From assembly GCF_040954835.1 (NCBI RefSeq), contig NW_027168257.1:905501-969500 (forward strand): 64,000 bases of DNA. The letters are read 5' to 3'. The stretch comes from Lepisosteus oculatus. Lineage: Eukaryota > Chordata > Actinopteri > Semionotiformes > Lepisosteidae. The translations under genes were made by a program, and so were the position numbers. Below are positions 1 through 10,211 of the stretch, piece by piece (position 1 is the first letter of the stretch; each line of letters starts with the position of its first letter). Under the pieces are notes generated by a model. The model made no database searches and was not told the origin of the DNA. It saw nothing but the letters and a program-made list of their open reading frames with translations.

Positions 1-327
1 CGCGCAAAACAAAGACAATTCCTGCGTCTAACACGAATGTAAATGCTTTTGAAAGTGCAGTGTGGTGCAGCTTGTAAAATCCTTGTCCACATTTGTGGTT
101 TGTTGATGTTTTTTCTGTCTGCCAAAGTTGCATTTTGACATCCGGACGGGGAGACTTTATCATTTGAACGTGAAGCCAGCCTTAAACCCTCTGAGGCGTG
201 TCTGTCTGCCGGCATGTATCTTGTGAAAGGTTTTTTTTTTAACAGAGAGCGACTTTAAAAAGGTTTCCGCAGCCACCTCGCACTCCGTGTTAGATTATAG
301 GAGGAATGCGGCGGCGGCGAGCTCGCT

Positions 328-409
328 GTAGTCGTGGCCGAGTAGTTAAGGCGATGGATTTGAAATCCATTGGGGACTCCCCGCTCAGGTTCGAATCCTG
401 CCGACTACG
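328..409 (+). tRNA. tRNA-Ser(TGA)
   Basis: An 82-nt type II tRNA. The acceptor arms GTAGTCG and CGACTAC pair fully. The anticodon loop TTTGAAA gives anticodon TGA (reads UCA). The long variable arm is that of a serine tRNA, and the T-loop is the standard GGTTCGAATCC B box. It would deliver serine in cytosolic translation and be made by Pol III from its internal A and B boxes. No TTTT run follows closely, so termination is unclear. A diverged inverted relative lies at 25724-25804. Confidence 0.9.
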
Positions 410-1150
410 GCGTCTGCCGCACGTCACCTTGTGCCTGTGCGGCAAAGGCGAAGTGCCGCTTCTCCTTTCCTGGTACTATAAAAATGCTACATCGCTTGGT
501 CCTGCTTCCATAAAAAGCAGTTCTTCAGGTAATTCTACTCTCTTACCAAAGCTGTTAGGTTTCTTTCCGTGGTGAGATGGGTTGTCATGCAACGCTGCCA
601 CATAGTGCCGACAGACAAGTGTGTTGCGGGAGAAGAGAAAAGTGTTTGAAGATTTAAGAGTGTCTTAGGTGGAGCCAAAATCAAGTGTCACAAATGCAAG
701 TGGGAAGATTTCCAATGTTTAATATGGTCAAAATAAGCGGAAGTTACCAGCTGGTCCGGCACAGTCTGCCATGCTTTTGTCATATACTGTAAAGTGGTGT
801 GGAACTGGGTGTCGAACTGGAGCCTCACCATTTGCATATGTGAGGCTCCAGTTATACATCGAGTGTCACATTAAATGACAAAAATGAAGAGAGTTAAAGC
901 ACCTGGAGAGGTTTTCTTACAACTTTTGAGCTGACACAGTTTTGGAAAATGTTTCCTTCACGGTGCACTGAACAACATAGGCAGCCAAGAGTCTCCAAAA
1001 CAAAACAGAATGGACAGATAGGAGAAAATTCCCACTCGTCCTGAAGTTCCCAAAATCCAGCACTGAGCGTAAACAAAGTGTCTAAGTAGCGTGGGAATGC
1101 TAACCCTAACCCTAGCTGGAGTTTGAGCAATCCGGCACTGAGCGTAAGAA
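410..1150. other. intergenic, no gene seen
   Basis: No RNA gene or convincing coding frame is visible. The first 150 bases resemble, in inverse orientation, sequence near 25550-25720. Bases 860-1010 resemble 17280-17420 inverted. The rest is non-repetitive within the window. Confidence 0.5.
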
Positions 1151-1164
1151 GATGAGTCAAAGTA

Positions 1165-1440
1165 ACGTCTAATCGGATTAGTTTCCTTAGAGCTGGTTCA
1201 GAGTTTGCTCAAGAGTTTACCTTTCACAGATGCGCAAAGAAGAATGTTGGGGGTGCACGCTTCAAGGCGCCTTACAGCTGTAGGGAGTGATTCGAGACGA
1301 TTCGTGGCGTGTGCTCGTTCCCATATACCGTACGACCCGGGGTGCAGTGCTAGGATGACGTACAATACCGCTTGGGCACGTAACGGGGTTATATGCAAGT
1401 GCAGGACGTGAGGGTTTTCGTTTGTTCGTTTTGTTTTGCT
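1165..1440 (+). repeat. Ser-tRNA upstream block
   Basis: This conserved block precedes the serine tRNA at 1810. It recurs at 43985-44215 (inverted), 26150-26380 (inverted and diverged) and 63405-63670 (direct, at the window end). It has no credible frame. It looks like the upstream part of an old Ser-tRNA repeat unit; any promoter role is inference. Confidence 0.6.
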
Positions 1441-1809
1441 CTGCTTTGCTTTGTTTTGCTTTCCATCGCGTTGGTAAGAGCGTAAATAAAAAGGCGATTC
1501 CTGTGTCTACCACTAATGTAAGAGCTATTTCAAGTGCGACGTGGTGCGGCTTTTCAAATGCTTGTGGGCATTTCTCTGTTGTTGATTCTTTTTTTGTGTG
1601 TAACAAAGTGGCATTTTCATGTCCGGACGGGGAGACTTTATCATTCCGACATGAAGCCACCCTTAAGTCCTCTGAGGCGTGTCTGTCTGCAAGGCTTGTA
1701 TTTTGGAAATGTTTTTTTGAAACGGAGAACGACTTTGAAATAGGCTTCCGCCGGCGCCTCGCGATCCAGGTAAGATTGTAGCAAGAACGCAGCGGCAGTG
1801 GGGCTTGCT

Positions 1810-1891
1810 GTAGTCGTGGCTGAGTGGTTAAGGCAATGGACTAAAAATCCATTGGGGTCTCCCCGCACAGGTTCCAATCCTGCCGACTACG
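1810..1891 (+). tRNA. Ser-type tRNA with AAA anticodon
   Basis: An 82-nt serine-type tRNA with a paired acceptor stem (GTAGTCG/CGACTAC), a long variable arm and a good cloverleaf. The loop reads CTAAAAA, so the anticodon is AAA, which pairs with Phe UUU. The inverted paralogue at 43502-43583 has CTAGAAA (AGA, serine), so one base change separates them. Both have TTCCAAT in the T-loop where TTCGAAT is usual, a B-box change that may weaken Pol III transcription. It is either a decaying Ser(AGA) gene or, if charged by seryl-tRNA synthetase, a miscoding tRNA. Confidence 0.8.
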
Positions 1892-2104
1892 TTGTCCACT
1901 TTCAGTCGGTGTGTTTCGGCTCAAGCAAAGAAGCGCGCCTCTTTGCTGTTCCTGGTGGTTTTAAAACGCCCAATCGCTTGTACCCGCTGCCTTAGAAATA
2001 AGTTCTTCAGCGTCCGCAAATGGCATTTTGCAGCTGGAAGCAGATGTCGACGCGTTTTGCACAGAGCACCAAAAAAGCATCTTTTTTGAAGGCCCAGGCA
2101 CTGA

Positions 2105-2175
2105 GCATTGGTGGTTCAGTGGTAGAATTCTCGCCTGCCACGCGGGAGGCTCGGGTTCGATTCCCGGCCAATGCA
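2105..2175 (+). tRNA. tRNA-Gly(GCC)
   Basis: A 71-nt glycine tRNA. The acceptor is GCATTGG/CCAATGC, the loop CTGCCAC gives anticodon GCC (reads GGC and GGU), and the B box GGTTCGATTCC is intact. A TTTT run a few bases after the end is a plausible Pol III terminator. The inverted copy at 43218-43288 is identical in the parts compared, and a decayed copy lies at 18151-18221. Confidence 0.95.
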
Positions 2176-2229
2176 GTGGCTTTTGCAGCGAGCGGCTCCA
2201 TCACTTGCATCCCCTTGCAACTCGCAACT

Positions 2230-2560
2230 GAAAACCCACTGAAGCTAAGCAGGTGTGAGCCAGGTCAGTACCTGGATGAGCTACAGGGAAAAACAAAGCT
2301 TCCAGCTGGAAGCGGTGTTAATGGTGCCGGCGGGGGGGCGCTCACCCTGAGGTCTGTGCGGGTCCCAATGCCCCAGTATAGTGACGGAGATGCTGTGTTG
2401 TAAAAGGGCGCTGACTTTTGGATGAGATGTAAAACCGAGGTCATAGCGCTCTGTGGTCATTCAAAATGACCACCAAAACCTTTGACAAAAGCTCTTGGTA
2501 ATTGATGGTCTTCAATAATGCTTCTCCTTTAGGTACATTTTAAATCAGCTGAAAAATGCT
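2230..2560 (+). mobile_element. 5S rRNA-derived SINE
   Basis: The head contains GAAGCTAAGCAGG and, about 20 bases on, GTCAGTACCTGGATG. These match the internal promoter of 5S rRNA (box A to box C), and the body is unrelated to 5S. The body has the GC-rich segment ending GTGAGCGCC (read on the other strand) found in the other copies here. Related copies are at 17770-18100 and 42840-43170 (both minus) and, GC-rich and more diverged, inside the U1/5S units. It is non-coding and needs a LINE partner to move. The SINE3-type label is from family knowledge; the exact family is not fixed. Confidence 0.75.
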
Positions 2561-2725
2561 GTGAAATGGGGGGGCACTTCAGGCCAGTGTAGGATTTGGG
2601 TTACAAGAACCATGAAACTGCACGAGAAAGCCCGTACACTGATTACACGGCTTTCTATTCAAAGGAGGACAAAAGAAATTCCCTGAGTTTGATTTTTTGC
2701 AGCACAGAGAGGAGCACTGTCGTGA

Positions 2726-2799
2726 GGCTGGTTAGCTCAGTTGGTTAGAGCGTGGTGCTAATAACGCCAAGGTCGCGGGTTTGAGCCCTGTACGGGCCA
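2726..2799 (+). tRNA. tRNA-Ile(AAT)
   Basis: A 74-nt isoleucine tRNA. The loop CTAATAA gives anticodon AAT, normally edited to IAU, and the D-arm and variable loop match vertebrate Ile(AAT). The T-loop reads GGTTTGAGCCC rather than GGTTCGATCCC, a B-box variant also present in the inverted copy at 42587-42660. A third copy at 17529-17595 has lost seven bases. No TTTT lies just downstream. Confidence 0.88.
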
Positions 2800-5012
2800 G
2801 GTCTAGGTCCAGGTCCCTGTTTGTGAAACAGGCAAATGACTGTCTCAGGGGCCCATTCCTCATTCTCAAGACACATGTATGCAGTATGTACACCGTGCAT
2901 TGAGCAATAGGGACTGAATACACCACAGGTAAGGTTAGAAGTCATTCTGAGGTGCCACATGTGAGGGATACAGCTAGGCATCCGAAATGTAGGGTTTGAG
3001 ACCCTTCAGGAGTACTGCATCCTTTGAGACAGACCCGTGCATGTTAAACAAATGATCATTTCTTTCGGCATTAGGGACTAAATATACTAAACATATGATG
3101 CTAAAATGTTATTTTCACATATATTAATGTAATAAATGATTGCTTATGCTTTAGAAACAAATCTAATTAAAATAAAAGCTTAAGTTTTGTATTTATCTTG
3201 TACCATAGAACATGATTTTCTTTGTATTTCAAGCCCACAAAGTGTCCAAATGACGCACTACATGATATAAGGAAGATTATCACATGCATATCGGTATTAT
3301 CTTTCTTATGAAAATGCATTCCTTTCATTACCTTTTACTTTTTAAAATGAACTCAAATTGAGTATAATGTAATAATTTAAGTAGAATAGATTCTAATAAT
3401 ATAATGATCCAGTGTTTTGCACTACTTCACTGCTTCACTGCTCTATGCCATCTGGAAATAAATCCTCAGACTGCTTACTGCCCTGGGCATGTACCAATAA
3501 ATTAAAGGAGCACATCTGTTTATCACTGCGTTGAAGCAGGAGACACACAGTCTCTGCAAACACATCCTAGATACAGTGTTCCAGCACCTTTGACCTCATC
3601 CAGAACGTATCATTTCTTGAAAGGGATTGCTGTCCGAATGCACATCTGAATCCCAAACAGAATCTCTAGTAAAATACGATCATTTGTGAAACAGGCAAAT
3701 GACTGTCTCAGGGGCCTATTCCTCATTGTCAGACACATGTATGGAATGCTTTCACCGTGCATTGAGCAATAGGGATTAAAAACACCGCAGGTAAGGTTAG
3801 ATGTCATGTTCTATGATCATTTCTTTCAGCATTAGGGACTAAATATACTAAACGTATGATGCTAAAATGTTATTTTTACATATATTAATGTAATAAATGA
3901 TTGCTTATGCTTTATAAACAAATCTAATTAAAATAAAAGCTTAAGTTTTGTATTTATCTTGTACCATAGAACATGATTTGCTTTGTATTTCAAGCCCACA
4001 AAGTGTCCAAATGTTCTATGATCATTTCTTTCAGCATTAGGGACTAAATATACCAAACGTATGATGCTAAAATCCTGAAAAAAGGATGTGCTCCATCTCG
4101 TCAGTAGATTGGATTCCAAAACTGATTTGGGTCAATATACATTACCTTTGAAATTAAAGTACAGTCTACTGTAGGGAACCATCAACTTAGAAAGCATTGG
4201 CCTTCCCTGGGGGTCAGGTAGGTGCAAAAGATAAACCTTTATCCTATCTTTATCTTAAGATAAGTGGCCAAGCAGTATTTTTCCAAGTTTCACCAAGCAC
4301 ATCATGTTGCCATAGTAGACAAAGTTCTATAAAATGTTAAATAACTTTTAAAAAAAGCATCTTGGTCTTACAGTACTGTACAAGGTGAATTAAACTGTCC
4401 CTGGTAATAAAAAGTAATTAGAAGCATCTCAGAAACTTTATCTCTAGAAACATTAGCTGTTTTATATCATGTAATTTAGTGTGATGTTGTCAGAATTCAA
4501 GGACATTAGCACACACAGAAATTGGTTCAGTTAAATCTAAAAAACACAGCTAAACATGGGTTTAAATGTAACAGAAGTCTTACCTCTTGTCAAAAGATTT
4601 AATTCAAGAAGCGATGTAATAAATGATTGCTTATGCTTTATAAACAAATCTAATTAAAATAAAAGCTTAAGTTTTGTATTTATCTTGTACCATAGAACAT
4701 GATTTTCTTTGTATTTGAAGCCCACAAAGTGTCCAAATGATGCACTACATGATATAAGGAAGATTATCACATGCATATCGGTATTATCTTTCTTATGAAA
4801 ATGCATTCCTTTCATTACCTTTTACTTTTTAAAATGAACTCAAATTGTGTATAATGTAATAATTTAAGTAGAATAGATTCAGGTAGGAAATATAGAGTCA
4901 TGATGTTTATGGCTGACATCATTTCACATGGGTGAATTTTAAGCTAAGAAATAAAAACATTTACAATGAAGATACCATTGCTTAATTTTAAATGCCTTTA
5001 AAAAATAAATAC
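2800..5012. repeat. AT-rich region with internal duplications
   Basis: No gene seen. The stretch is built from repeated pieces. One of about 300 bases (around TCTTTCAGCATTAGGGAC and the following AT-rich run) appears near 3050-3400, 3815-4070 and 4610-4890. One of about 130 bases (around CAAATGACTGTCTCAGGGG) appears near 2820-2960 and 3680-3810. The inverted counterpart at 41105-42560 has fewer copies, so the array changed after the large inversion/duplication. A further direct copy of 3355-3815 is at 16755-17210. Confidence 0.7.
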
Positions 5013-6303
5013 CTCCTGAGAATAATTTGCCACTCCCAGATCCTTGGTAAGGTACTGTTTGAATCCAATCAGGAGAGGAGCATCCAGGGAGTGCTTTCTA
5101 TAGAGTCCAGCTTGGGCCACTCTCTTCCGGCCTGCTGATACTTTTTAACTACTCAGGGCCTGTAAGGATATAAAACACCGGTTTAAACATTTTATACCTA
5201 TAAGACAAATTAGAATTTTAGTAAAAAATAGATACATCTGAAAAATAAAAAGTCTTACTGCTGATAGAGTTCTTCAGAGCTCACATCTTCCCCTTCCTTA
5301 TCCGCTTCTGTTTCAGTTTCTAGAGCAGCCTCTGGCATCTCTTCCTCCTGGACTGCGGCCTCTTGCTCAGGGCCGCTGGAATGCAGGTAGATTCTTTTCA
5401 ACATGCTTTTACATAATATGTTGTAACAATGATTTCAAAAAGAAACTACAGAAGCCTTACAGATTAAAAATATCTCACCTTGCCAATGTGTCTTCAGGCT
5501 TCCCATGTACAAAAAGGCCCAAGGACTCTAGCAGTCTTACAACCACTATCCTGTTTGCCTCACCAGACACGATCTCTATTCTGTGGTAATCCACGATGAC
5601 CCCGTTCTTCAGGTGATTCATCATGTCCTCCCTCGCCTGTTGAGAGGCCATCCTGATGTTTTCTGCCGTGGCGTGCTTCATACACGCCCTCTTCAAGTGA
5701 GCAGGAAGCTGATCAAGAGTATTCAGGCACATCTTGCACACCAGGGGAATCCTCGCGGGTTTCCTTTGAAAATAAATAATACCATCTGTGTATAGAAACA
5801 AGCTAAGACTGATTTCTTAAATTATCCTTAATTTTCTCTCTCATAGTTTGAGCATAATGATTTTATTGCATTTATATAAGAATTGCTCATTGCTCCTAAA
5901 TAAATAATGGTTTCATAAAAAAGTGAACACTTGGTCTCAGTCACAGACTTTCCAATAGAAGCCATTGTGGAGTTCAGCAACTGCAGGTCCTAGAAGTGGG
6001 GAAGGAATTTTAAAAGAGAAATTGAATTACAATACAGAAGGAATGGCTGAGGGATCACTGAAATATATATATACAAATTCCAAAGACTGAGTCCATATAG
6101 AAACAACTACCTTTCATTTTCAGTATAAGAAAAAAAAAACATTATCTTCCAAAGCATCATAAAATTGTCCCTTCTTCCAGACTCTACTTCTCTCTTGTAG
6201 TAGTATAGCAGACCTTTCCAGGTGAGCAGATCACAGAGTCCGAAATGAGCTTCCTCCATCAAGCAAAGTACCTGAACATGACTCTGTCTTCATAAAAGCG
6301 CCC
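5013..6303 (-). CDS. unrecognised five-exon gene
   Basis: Five exon-like blocks run right to left. A: 6146-6303, with ATG at 6259 starting MEEAHFGLCDLLTW. B: 5931-5989 (DLQLLNSTMASIGKSV). C: 5479-5763, with a CX2CX9HX4C motif (CKMCLNTLDQ...HLKRAC) like a small zinc finger. D: 5259-5375, acidic and glutamate-rich. E: 5013-5159, encoding in one frame LYRKHSLDAPLL...FKQYLI. A-D join in phase, and most edges carry AG and GT. The A donor reads AT instead of GT, and the B donor has lost a few bases next to the inverted copy. E joins out of frame from D with the visible acceptor. The family is not recognised. Function unknown; it may be a degraded copy of an active gene elsewhere. Confidence 0.55.
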
Positions 6304-6431
6304 CTGTAATAAAGAAATTAAATCCGAAATCAAGAGGGCAGTTGCCTACTGAAATACAAGAAGTCATCAATTTTAACCTAGCAACACATTAAAGGCTGCA
6401 TCTATACAAGTACGATTCTAGAAATGCTCAC

Positions 6432-6700
6432 CAGATTACGTTTTAAGAAGGAACTGCGCCTCAGGTTCCGCCGAGATCTTAACTCGGATGGCAGGATTCA
6501 GAGTCCGGAGTGCGGACTGATGGCGCACGGAGGGTCCATATACTGTGGATCCCTCAGTGATCTTCCGCGTATTCAAACCGCCAGCGTGTGACTCCCCTGT
6601 CCCCGTGACCTCATTGCTCTGCTCTCTCCTCTGTGCAGCTGAGCCCGACTCACGGTAAAATGGAAAAAAATATGCCCTCGACGTGAGATTTATTCTGGAG
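6432..6700 (-). repeat. leader block of the five-exon gene
   Basis: This conserved block ends at a canonical donor (CTG|GTGAGC at 6432) about 130 bases before exon A, whose acceptor is TTATTACAG. It is therefore probably the non-coding first exon plus promoter of the five-exon gene. Further copies are at 15780-16030, 23950-24201, 39650-39910 and 52145-52417, all plus strand, and a scrap is at 22730-22785. Confidence 0.5.
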
Positions 6701-6714
6701 CGAGCCAGTGTTGC

Positions 6715-6765
6715 GCATAGCTGCCTTCAAAGCAGTTAACCCAGGTTCGATTCCCGGCCAACGCA
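6715..6765 (+). pseudogene. tRNA-Gly(TCC) 3' part, anticodon changed
   Basis: The 3' two thirds of a Gly(TCC) tRNA: anticodon arm, T-arm with intact GGTTCGATTCC and acceptor 3' strand CCAACGC. The acceptor 5' strand and D-arm are replaced by unrelated sequence, so it cannot fold. The loop reads CTTCAAA, making the anticodon TCA instead of TCC. The inverted copy at 39577-39627 is the same. Intact relatives are at 50494 and 57088. Confidence 0.85.
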
Positions 6766-6769
6766 GTTA

Positions 6770-7597
6770 CGAATGTTTTCAAATGCTGTCATGAGCCTTG
6801 GATTGTGACTAGCGAAGCCTTTTGAAAGAGCTAAAGCACTGCAAAACGGAATTGAAGGAGAATCTTACAGGGGATTCTGAGCAGAGTCTGCATACATGCA
6901 GTCAGATAAAGGTGCTGAAAGCTTGAGCTACTCTCAATGTCATGCTGCCCTTCCCCGGAGTAAATCTGTTACATTGTAAGAATGCTTCTGGCAGGTTCAA
7001 AAAGAGACCCTTGTTAATTGGAGAAATCAATGATTTCGAATGAATTCTGTATGCGTTAAAAGACAGCTATACACAGAAAACATGCAGGACACTGCTCATG
7101 ATGTTTCCCGAGCAGAAACACAGTGCGTTTTTCCAAGCCATTTGACAAAGCCCACCCACTGAAAACTGCAGCAGATCGTGTAAAGACGTTCAACTTTGTA
7201 ACTACTGCACGCACAGGAAGCAGAATAAATTCCTCTTTTCAAACTGTCAAAGGTTTGCTTTGCGAACGCTGCAGGACATCGCACAATCTCTTTTGAATGG
7301 GGACAAACGATTTCTTATGGGGCGCAGTAAGTACAGACGTTTAAAATGCTCCACTCATGCCGACGATGCAGCATGAAGAAGCGCAACCTAACGTTTGACA
7401 GACAAAAGCCAGGCGCCGCTACGAGCAATATGAAATCATACTGACAAGCACACGGCGTTTCGCGCTGACACAAAAGTAATCTCGACAGACGCTGTTCTCT
7501 GCATAAAGCTGAAAGAGCGTTTCTGTTGACACGTAACAAGTTCGTTTCTTTCTACCATGATATCACCGTGACCAAATCTGTCTTTAAACACCTTGCT
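6770..7597. repeat. spacer between tRNA-Gly(TCC) and U4
   Basis: A non-coding spacer that links Gly(TCC) to U4 in a unit of about 1.7 kb. It recurs, whole or in part, at 19060-19882, 38733-39576 (inverted), 44236-44775, 50566-51130, 57160-58003 and 63165-63400 (inverted). The short frames it contains are shared only as DNA similarity. Confidence 0.7.
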
Positions 7598-7742
7598 CAG
7601 TCTCTGACGAGACTGTCAAAAATTGCTTTCGCCGATTGTATTGCAAACCGGCGGAAGCGGGGTATTGGGAAAAGTTTTCAACTAGCAATAATCACGCCTC
7701 GGCTAACCCTCACAGGCTACGATACTGCCACTGCGCAAAGCT
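7598..7742 (-). ncRNA. U4 snRNA
   Basis: A 145-nt U4 RNA. It has the 5' end AGCTTTGCGCAGTGGCAG, the 5' stem-loop with TATCGTAGCC, the U6-pairing segments around GATTATTGC and GAAAACTTTTCCC, an Sm site in the AATTTTTGA run and the terminal GTCTCGTCAGAGAC hairpin. U4 pairs with U6 in the U4/U6.U5 tri-snRNP. This copy has a few changes from its paralogues in the 5' stem-loop. Pol II promoter elements would lie at higher coordinates, where an X-box-like palindrome and a ZNF143-like site are seen. Confidence 0.92.
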
Positions 7743-7745
7743 GAC

Positions 7746-7760
7746 GGTTGCCAGGCAACC
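7746..7760. promoter_or_regulatory. X-box-like palindrome next to U4 start
   Basis: GGTTGCCAGGCAACC, a perfect 15-bp palindrome, sits 4 bp before the U4 5' end. It matches the RFX X-box (GTTGCC...GGCAAC). It is kept at the same spacing in all full U4 copies: 18548-18562, 20031-20045, 38570-38584, 48252-48266 and 58152-58166. Confidence 0.6.
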
Positions 7761-7976
7761 GCGGGGATCCTATGGAAATCGTTATCGATCGTGTCATGGC
7801 ATGTCGTTGCTATAACGCTTCATATTTGTCGTCTTCTTCTTCTTCTAGCTTGAGGTTTTGAAGAATTTCATGACAGACAAGGGCTCCGTTGGGAACAAAG
7901 GGCGTTGTGAGAAAACCGTTGCTTATTTTCAGCAGCAGAAATACAACCCTTTAAATACAAGATGACAGAACAATGA

Positions 7977-7994
7977 CGAAGGGCATGCCGGGAG
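7977..7994 (-). promoter_or_regulatory. ZNF143/Staf-like site in U4 distal element
   Basis: On the minus strand CTCCCGGCATGCCCTTCG matches the Staf/SPH consensus at all but one position. It lies about 235 bp upstream of U4, where a vertebrate snRNA distal sequence element is expected. The same site is seen in other U4 upstream regions, for example 18779-18796. Confidence 0.6.
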
Positions 7995-8371
7995 GAACTC
8001 ATGCACTACAGAGGAAAGGGGGCGGGCACGTACAGTTCACATTCAAGCCACAAGTACTCCTCTTGGATGTTGCACAAACAAATCCTAACGTCTTGAAAGC
8101 ATTGCAGCATGTTTGTGTCCCACTTCCCGTGGCTGCGGGACGACTGACACGAACGGACAAACACAATCTGTGGCGTTTAGCGTGACATAGTCTTGCAGGC
8201 ATCGTGCTGTCTCACTGCAATATTATACCGCTGGAGGAAACAGTCCATCTGGCCATGAAACTCATTTGAACGTCTAGCTACAGCAACTAACAATATCATG
8301 ATTTATTCAGGATGTGTGGAATCAGCACGTCCCGGAGACAGCTTCCGAAATCGTGAGCATTCTCTGGTGGT

Positions 8372-8703
8372 AGGGGCGTTCAAGATGGCGCTCAGGTGGG
8401 AGGTAAAGTTTAGTGGTTGGGGAGTTTTTTTGAGTTTTTCATGACCTGAATGTTAATTTTTGCTTTTTTTGACTACAGAAAAATAAGGACTTAACACTAG
8501 TTGTTTAAACTTCAGTTATAATTGAAAGAAAAAAAAAACCATTTTTTTTTAGGTTTAAAAAGTCCGATATGAGTAACACTGGGAAAAGAAAAGAGAGTGC
8601 TGGGTCTTCGAAGGAGAACTCTAAGATACCTCAATCGTATATGTATACCACTACAAAAAAATCGATGGCAACTAAAGGGAAAAGTGAAGCAGCTGCAGGG
8701 GCA
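8372..8703 (+). mobile_element. L1-like LINE 5' end, truncated
   Basis: This is the 5' UTR (starting AGGGGCGTTCAAGATGGC) and first codons of ORF1 (MSNTGKRKESAG). It is the same insertion as the one at 48861, because it follows the same target sequence GCATTCTCTGGTGGT. It breaks off near 8703 at the join to the 5S/U1 unit. The inverted counterpart is 37630-37958. Confidence 0.85.
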
Positions 8704-9035
8704 GCAAGAGGGCGGAGGCGCCGCGCGCCCGGCCGAAGTGTTGGACCGGTGCGCTTTACGTGCTGAAATAAACACGCGACAGCCCCGAAATGTTTCCAGA
8801 GTGCTGTGCACTGAAGACTTGCCTGGTGCTCCTCCGTGCAGATTCTTTGTCCTCCTCCAGTGCGGGACGAGCCAACACAAGGGAGCGCATTCGCCAACAT
8901 CCAGGCACGCAATGCGATTTGGAAAGCAGCTCCTTTCCAAAGAGTTGCACACGAACGATCCTTCAGTCCCGCTCGGGGGGCACGGAGCCCCCGCCACACA
9001 CAGCTTCAAGTAGCGAGTCAGGCGCCAGGGCTTTC

Positions 9036-9150
9036 GCTTACGGCCACACCACTCTGAACATGCCCGATCTCGTCTGATCTTGGAAGCTAAGCAGAGTCGG
9101 GCCTGGTTAGTATTTGGATGGGAGACCGCCTGGGAATACCAGGTGTGCTC
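9036..9150 (+). rRNA. 5S rRNA, diverged 3' end
   Basis: The sequence begins GCTTACGGCCACACCACT and keeps the internal promoter (GAAGCTAAGCAG and GGATGGGAGACCGCC). After AATACCAGGTG it leaves the 5S consensus: the final CTGTAAGC and the TTTT terminator seen in the next two copies are missing. It may be transcribed but would lack the 3' strand of helix I, so it is probably a pseudogene. Confidence 0.8.
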
Positions 9151-9806
9151 AGGTTGCTCTCCCGACCAGGTTGCTCTCCCGGCCAGCAGGGGTCGCCGTT
9201 GGTGCCGTAGGCTTTGGGAGGAAAACCTGCAGGATGGAAAGGTGATCTATAGCCTCATCTCTAGAGATGTTTTGTTGCTGTGGCATGTGTGTGACCCATA
9301 TTCAAAAAAAAAAAACCCGTCTGTAAAACGAATATCGAAGCTGCCTCTAAATCTGCAAATGAAGATGAGTCGATAAACCACTCGTTTTTCGTATAACTAG
9401 ACATATATTCATTTGTTACCGATTTCATTCATTGAGCACGGATACAATAGAGGTACAGCCATTCACTGTTTGACATGTCTGCACTGGTACAGAACCGAGC
9501 AATCAGAAAACGGGTGAAACTGTCTTTAGACTCAGCATACAGTACCGAGGCCCCCCATGACCAAATAAAGGCTAACCTCGATAATCAGCCTAAAGAACGC
9601 AGACTACAGCAAAACGACTGACTTTGAAAAGGGAATGAACGTCCGGAAGGAGTAGTGGAACTAGCTTGAGATGCTTCTCCGGACCCCTAACTAAAAGCCA
9701 GCGAGAACCAGCAGCGGCGTCCACTCCTGTCGAACCGGGATCCTTCCGCAGCCACGCAGCTCGTGGTGTCCTAACCCTCCCGTATCTGATTTTGGACCAA
9801 GCACAT

Positions 9807-9970
9807 CAGGGGAGAGCGCGAACGCAGTCCCCCACTTCTAGAAATTATGCAGTCGAGATTCCCACATTTGGGGAATTCGCAGGGGTCAACACAGCCGGAG
9901 TGCAATGGCCGAGCCTCGCCCTGGGTGAACCTCCTTCTTGATCAAGGTATTTCCCCTGCCAGGTAAGTAT
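9807..9970 (-). ncRNA. U1 snRNA, variant copy
   Basis: A 164-nt U1 RNA. The 5' end ATACTTACCTGG would pair with 5' splice sites. Stem-loop II keeps the U1A loop ATTGCACTCC, and the 3' end is CCCCTG. In this copy the Sm region reads AATTTCTAG instead of AATTTCTGG, and the first stem has GGGGAAATACC for GGGGAGATACC, so assembly may be impaired. All copies here read GATCAAGAAGG in loop I, where human U1 has GATCACGAAGG. The octamer ATTTGCAT at 10204 lies about 235 bp upstream. Confidence 0.88.
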
Positions 9971-10203
9971 GAGTTAAACATGCCCCTGCAAGCGGCCCGC
10001 ACCCACAGCACAAATCGCGCAGCCTAGGCCACCTCCTCGCCCCGCACGCCACCGCCTCCTGCTGGGCCCACTCTTTCACACACTCACACGCCACACTAAC
10101 ACTCAAAAGTGTGGGCAAAACGAGAAAACGAGCGCGCCGTTTCCTACACATCTGCAGTCGCCGTTGCGCATTCGCAGCATGTCCCGGGATGCAATTCGGC
10201 CTC

Positions 10204-10211
10204 ATTTGCAT
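10204..10211 (-). promoter_or_regulatory. octamer in U1 distal element
   Basis: ATGCAAAT on the minus strand, about 235 bp before the U1 start. It is followed by a CCCGGGACATGC segment that loosely resembles a ZNF143/SPH site. Both are typical of the vertebrate snRNA enhancer (DSE). Confidence 0.7.

Noticed and set aside
1098-1115. Telomere-like CCCTAACCCTAA
   Set aside because: Only two repeat units; too short to mean anything.
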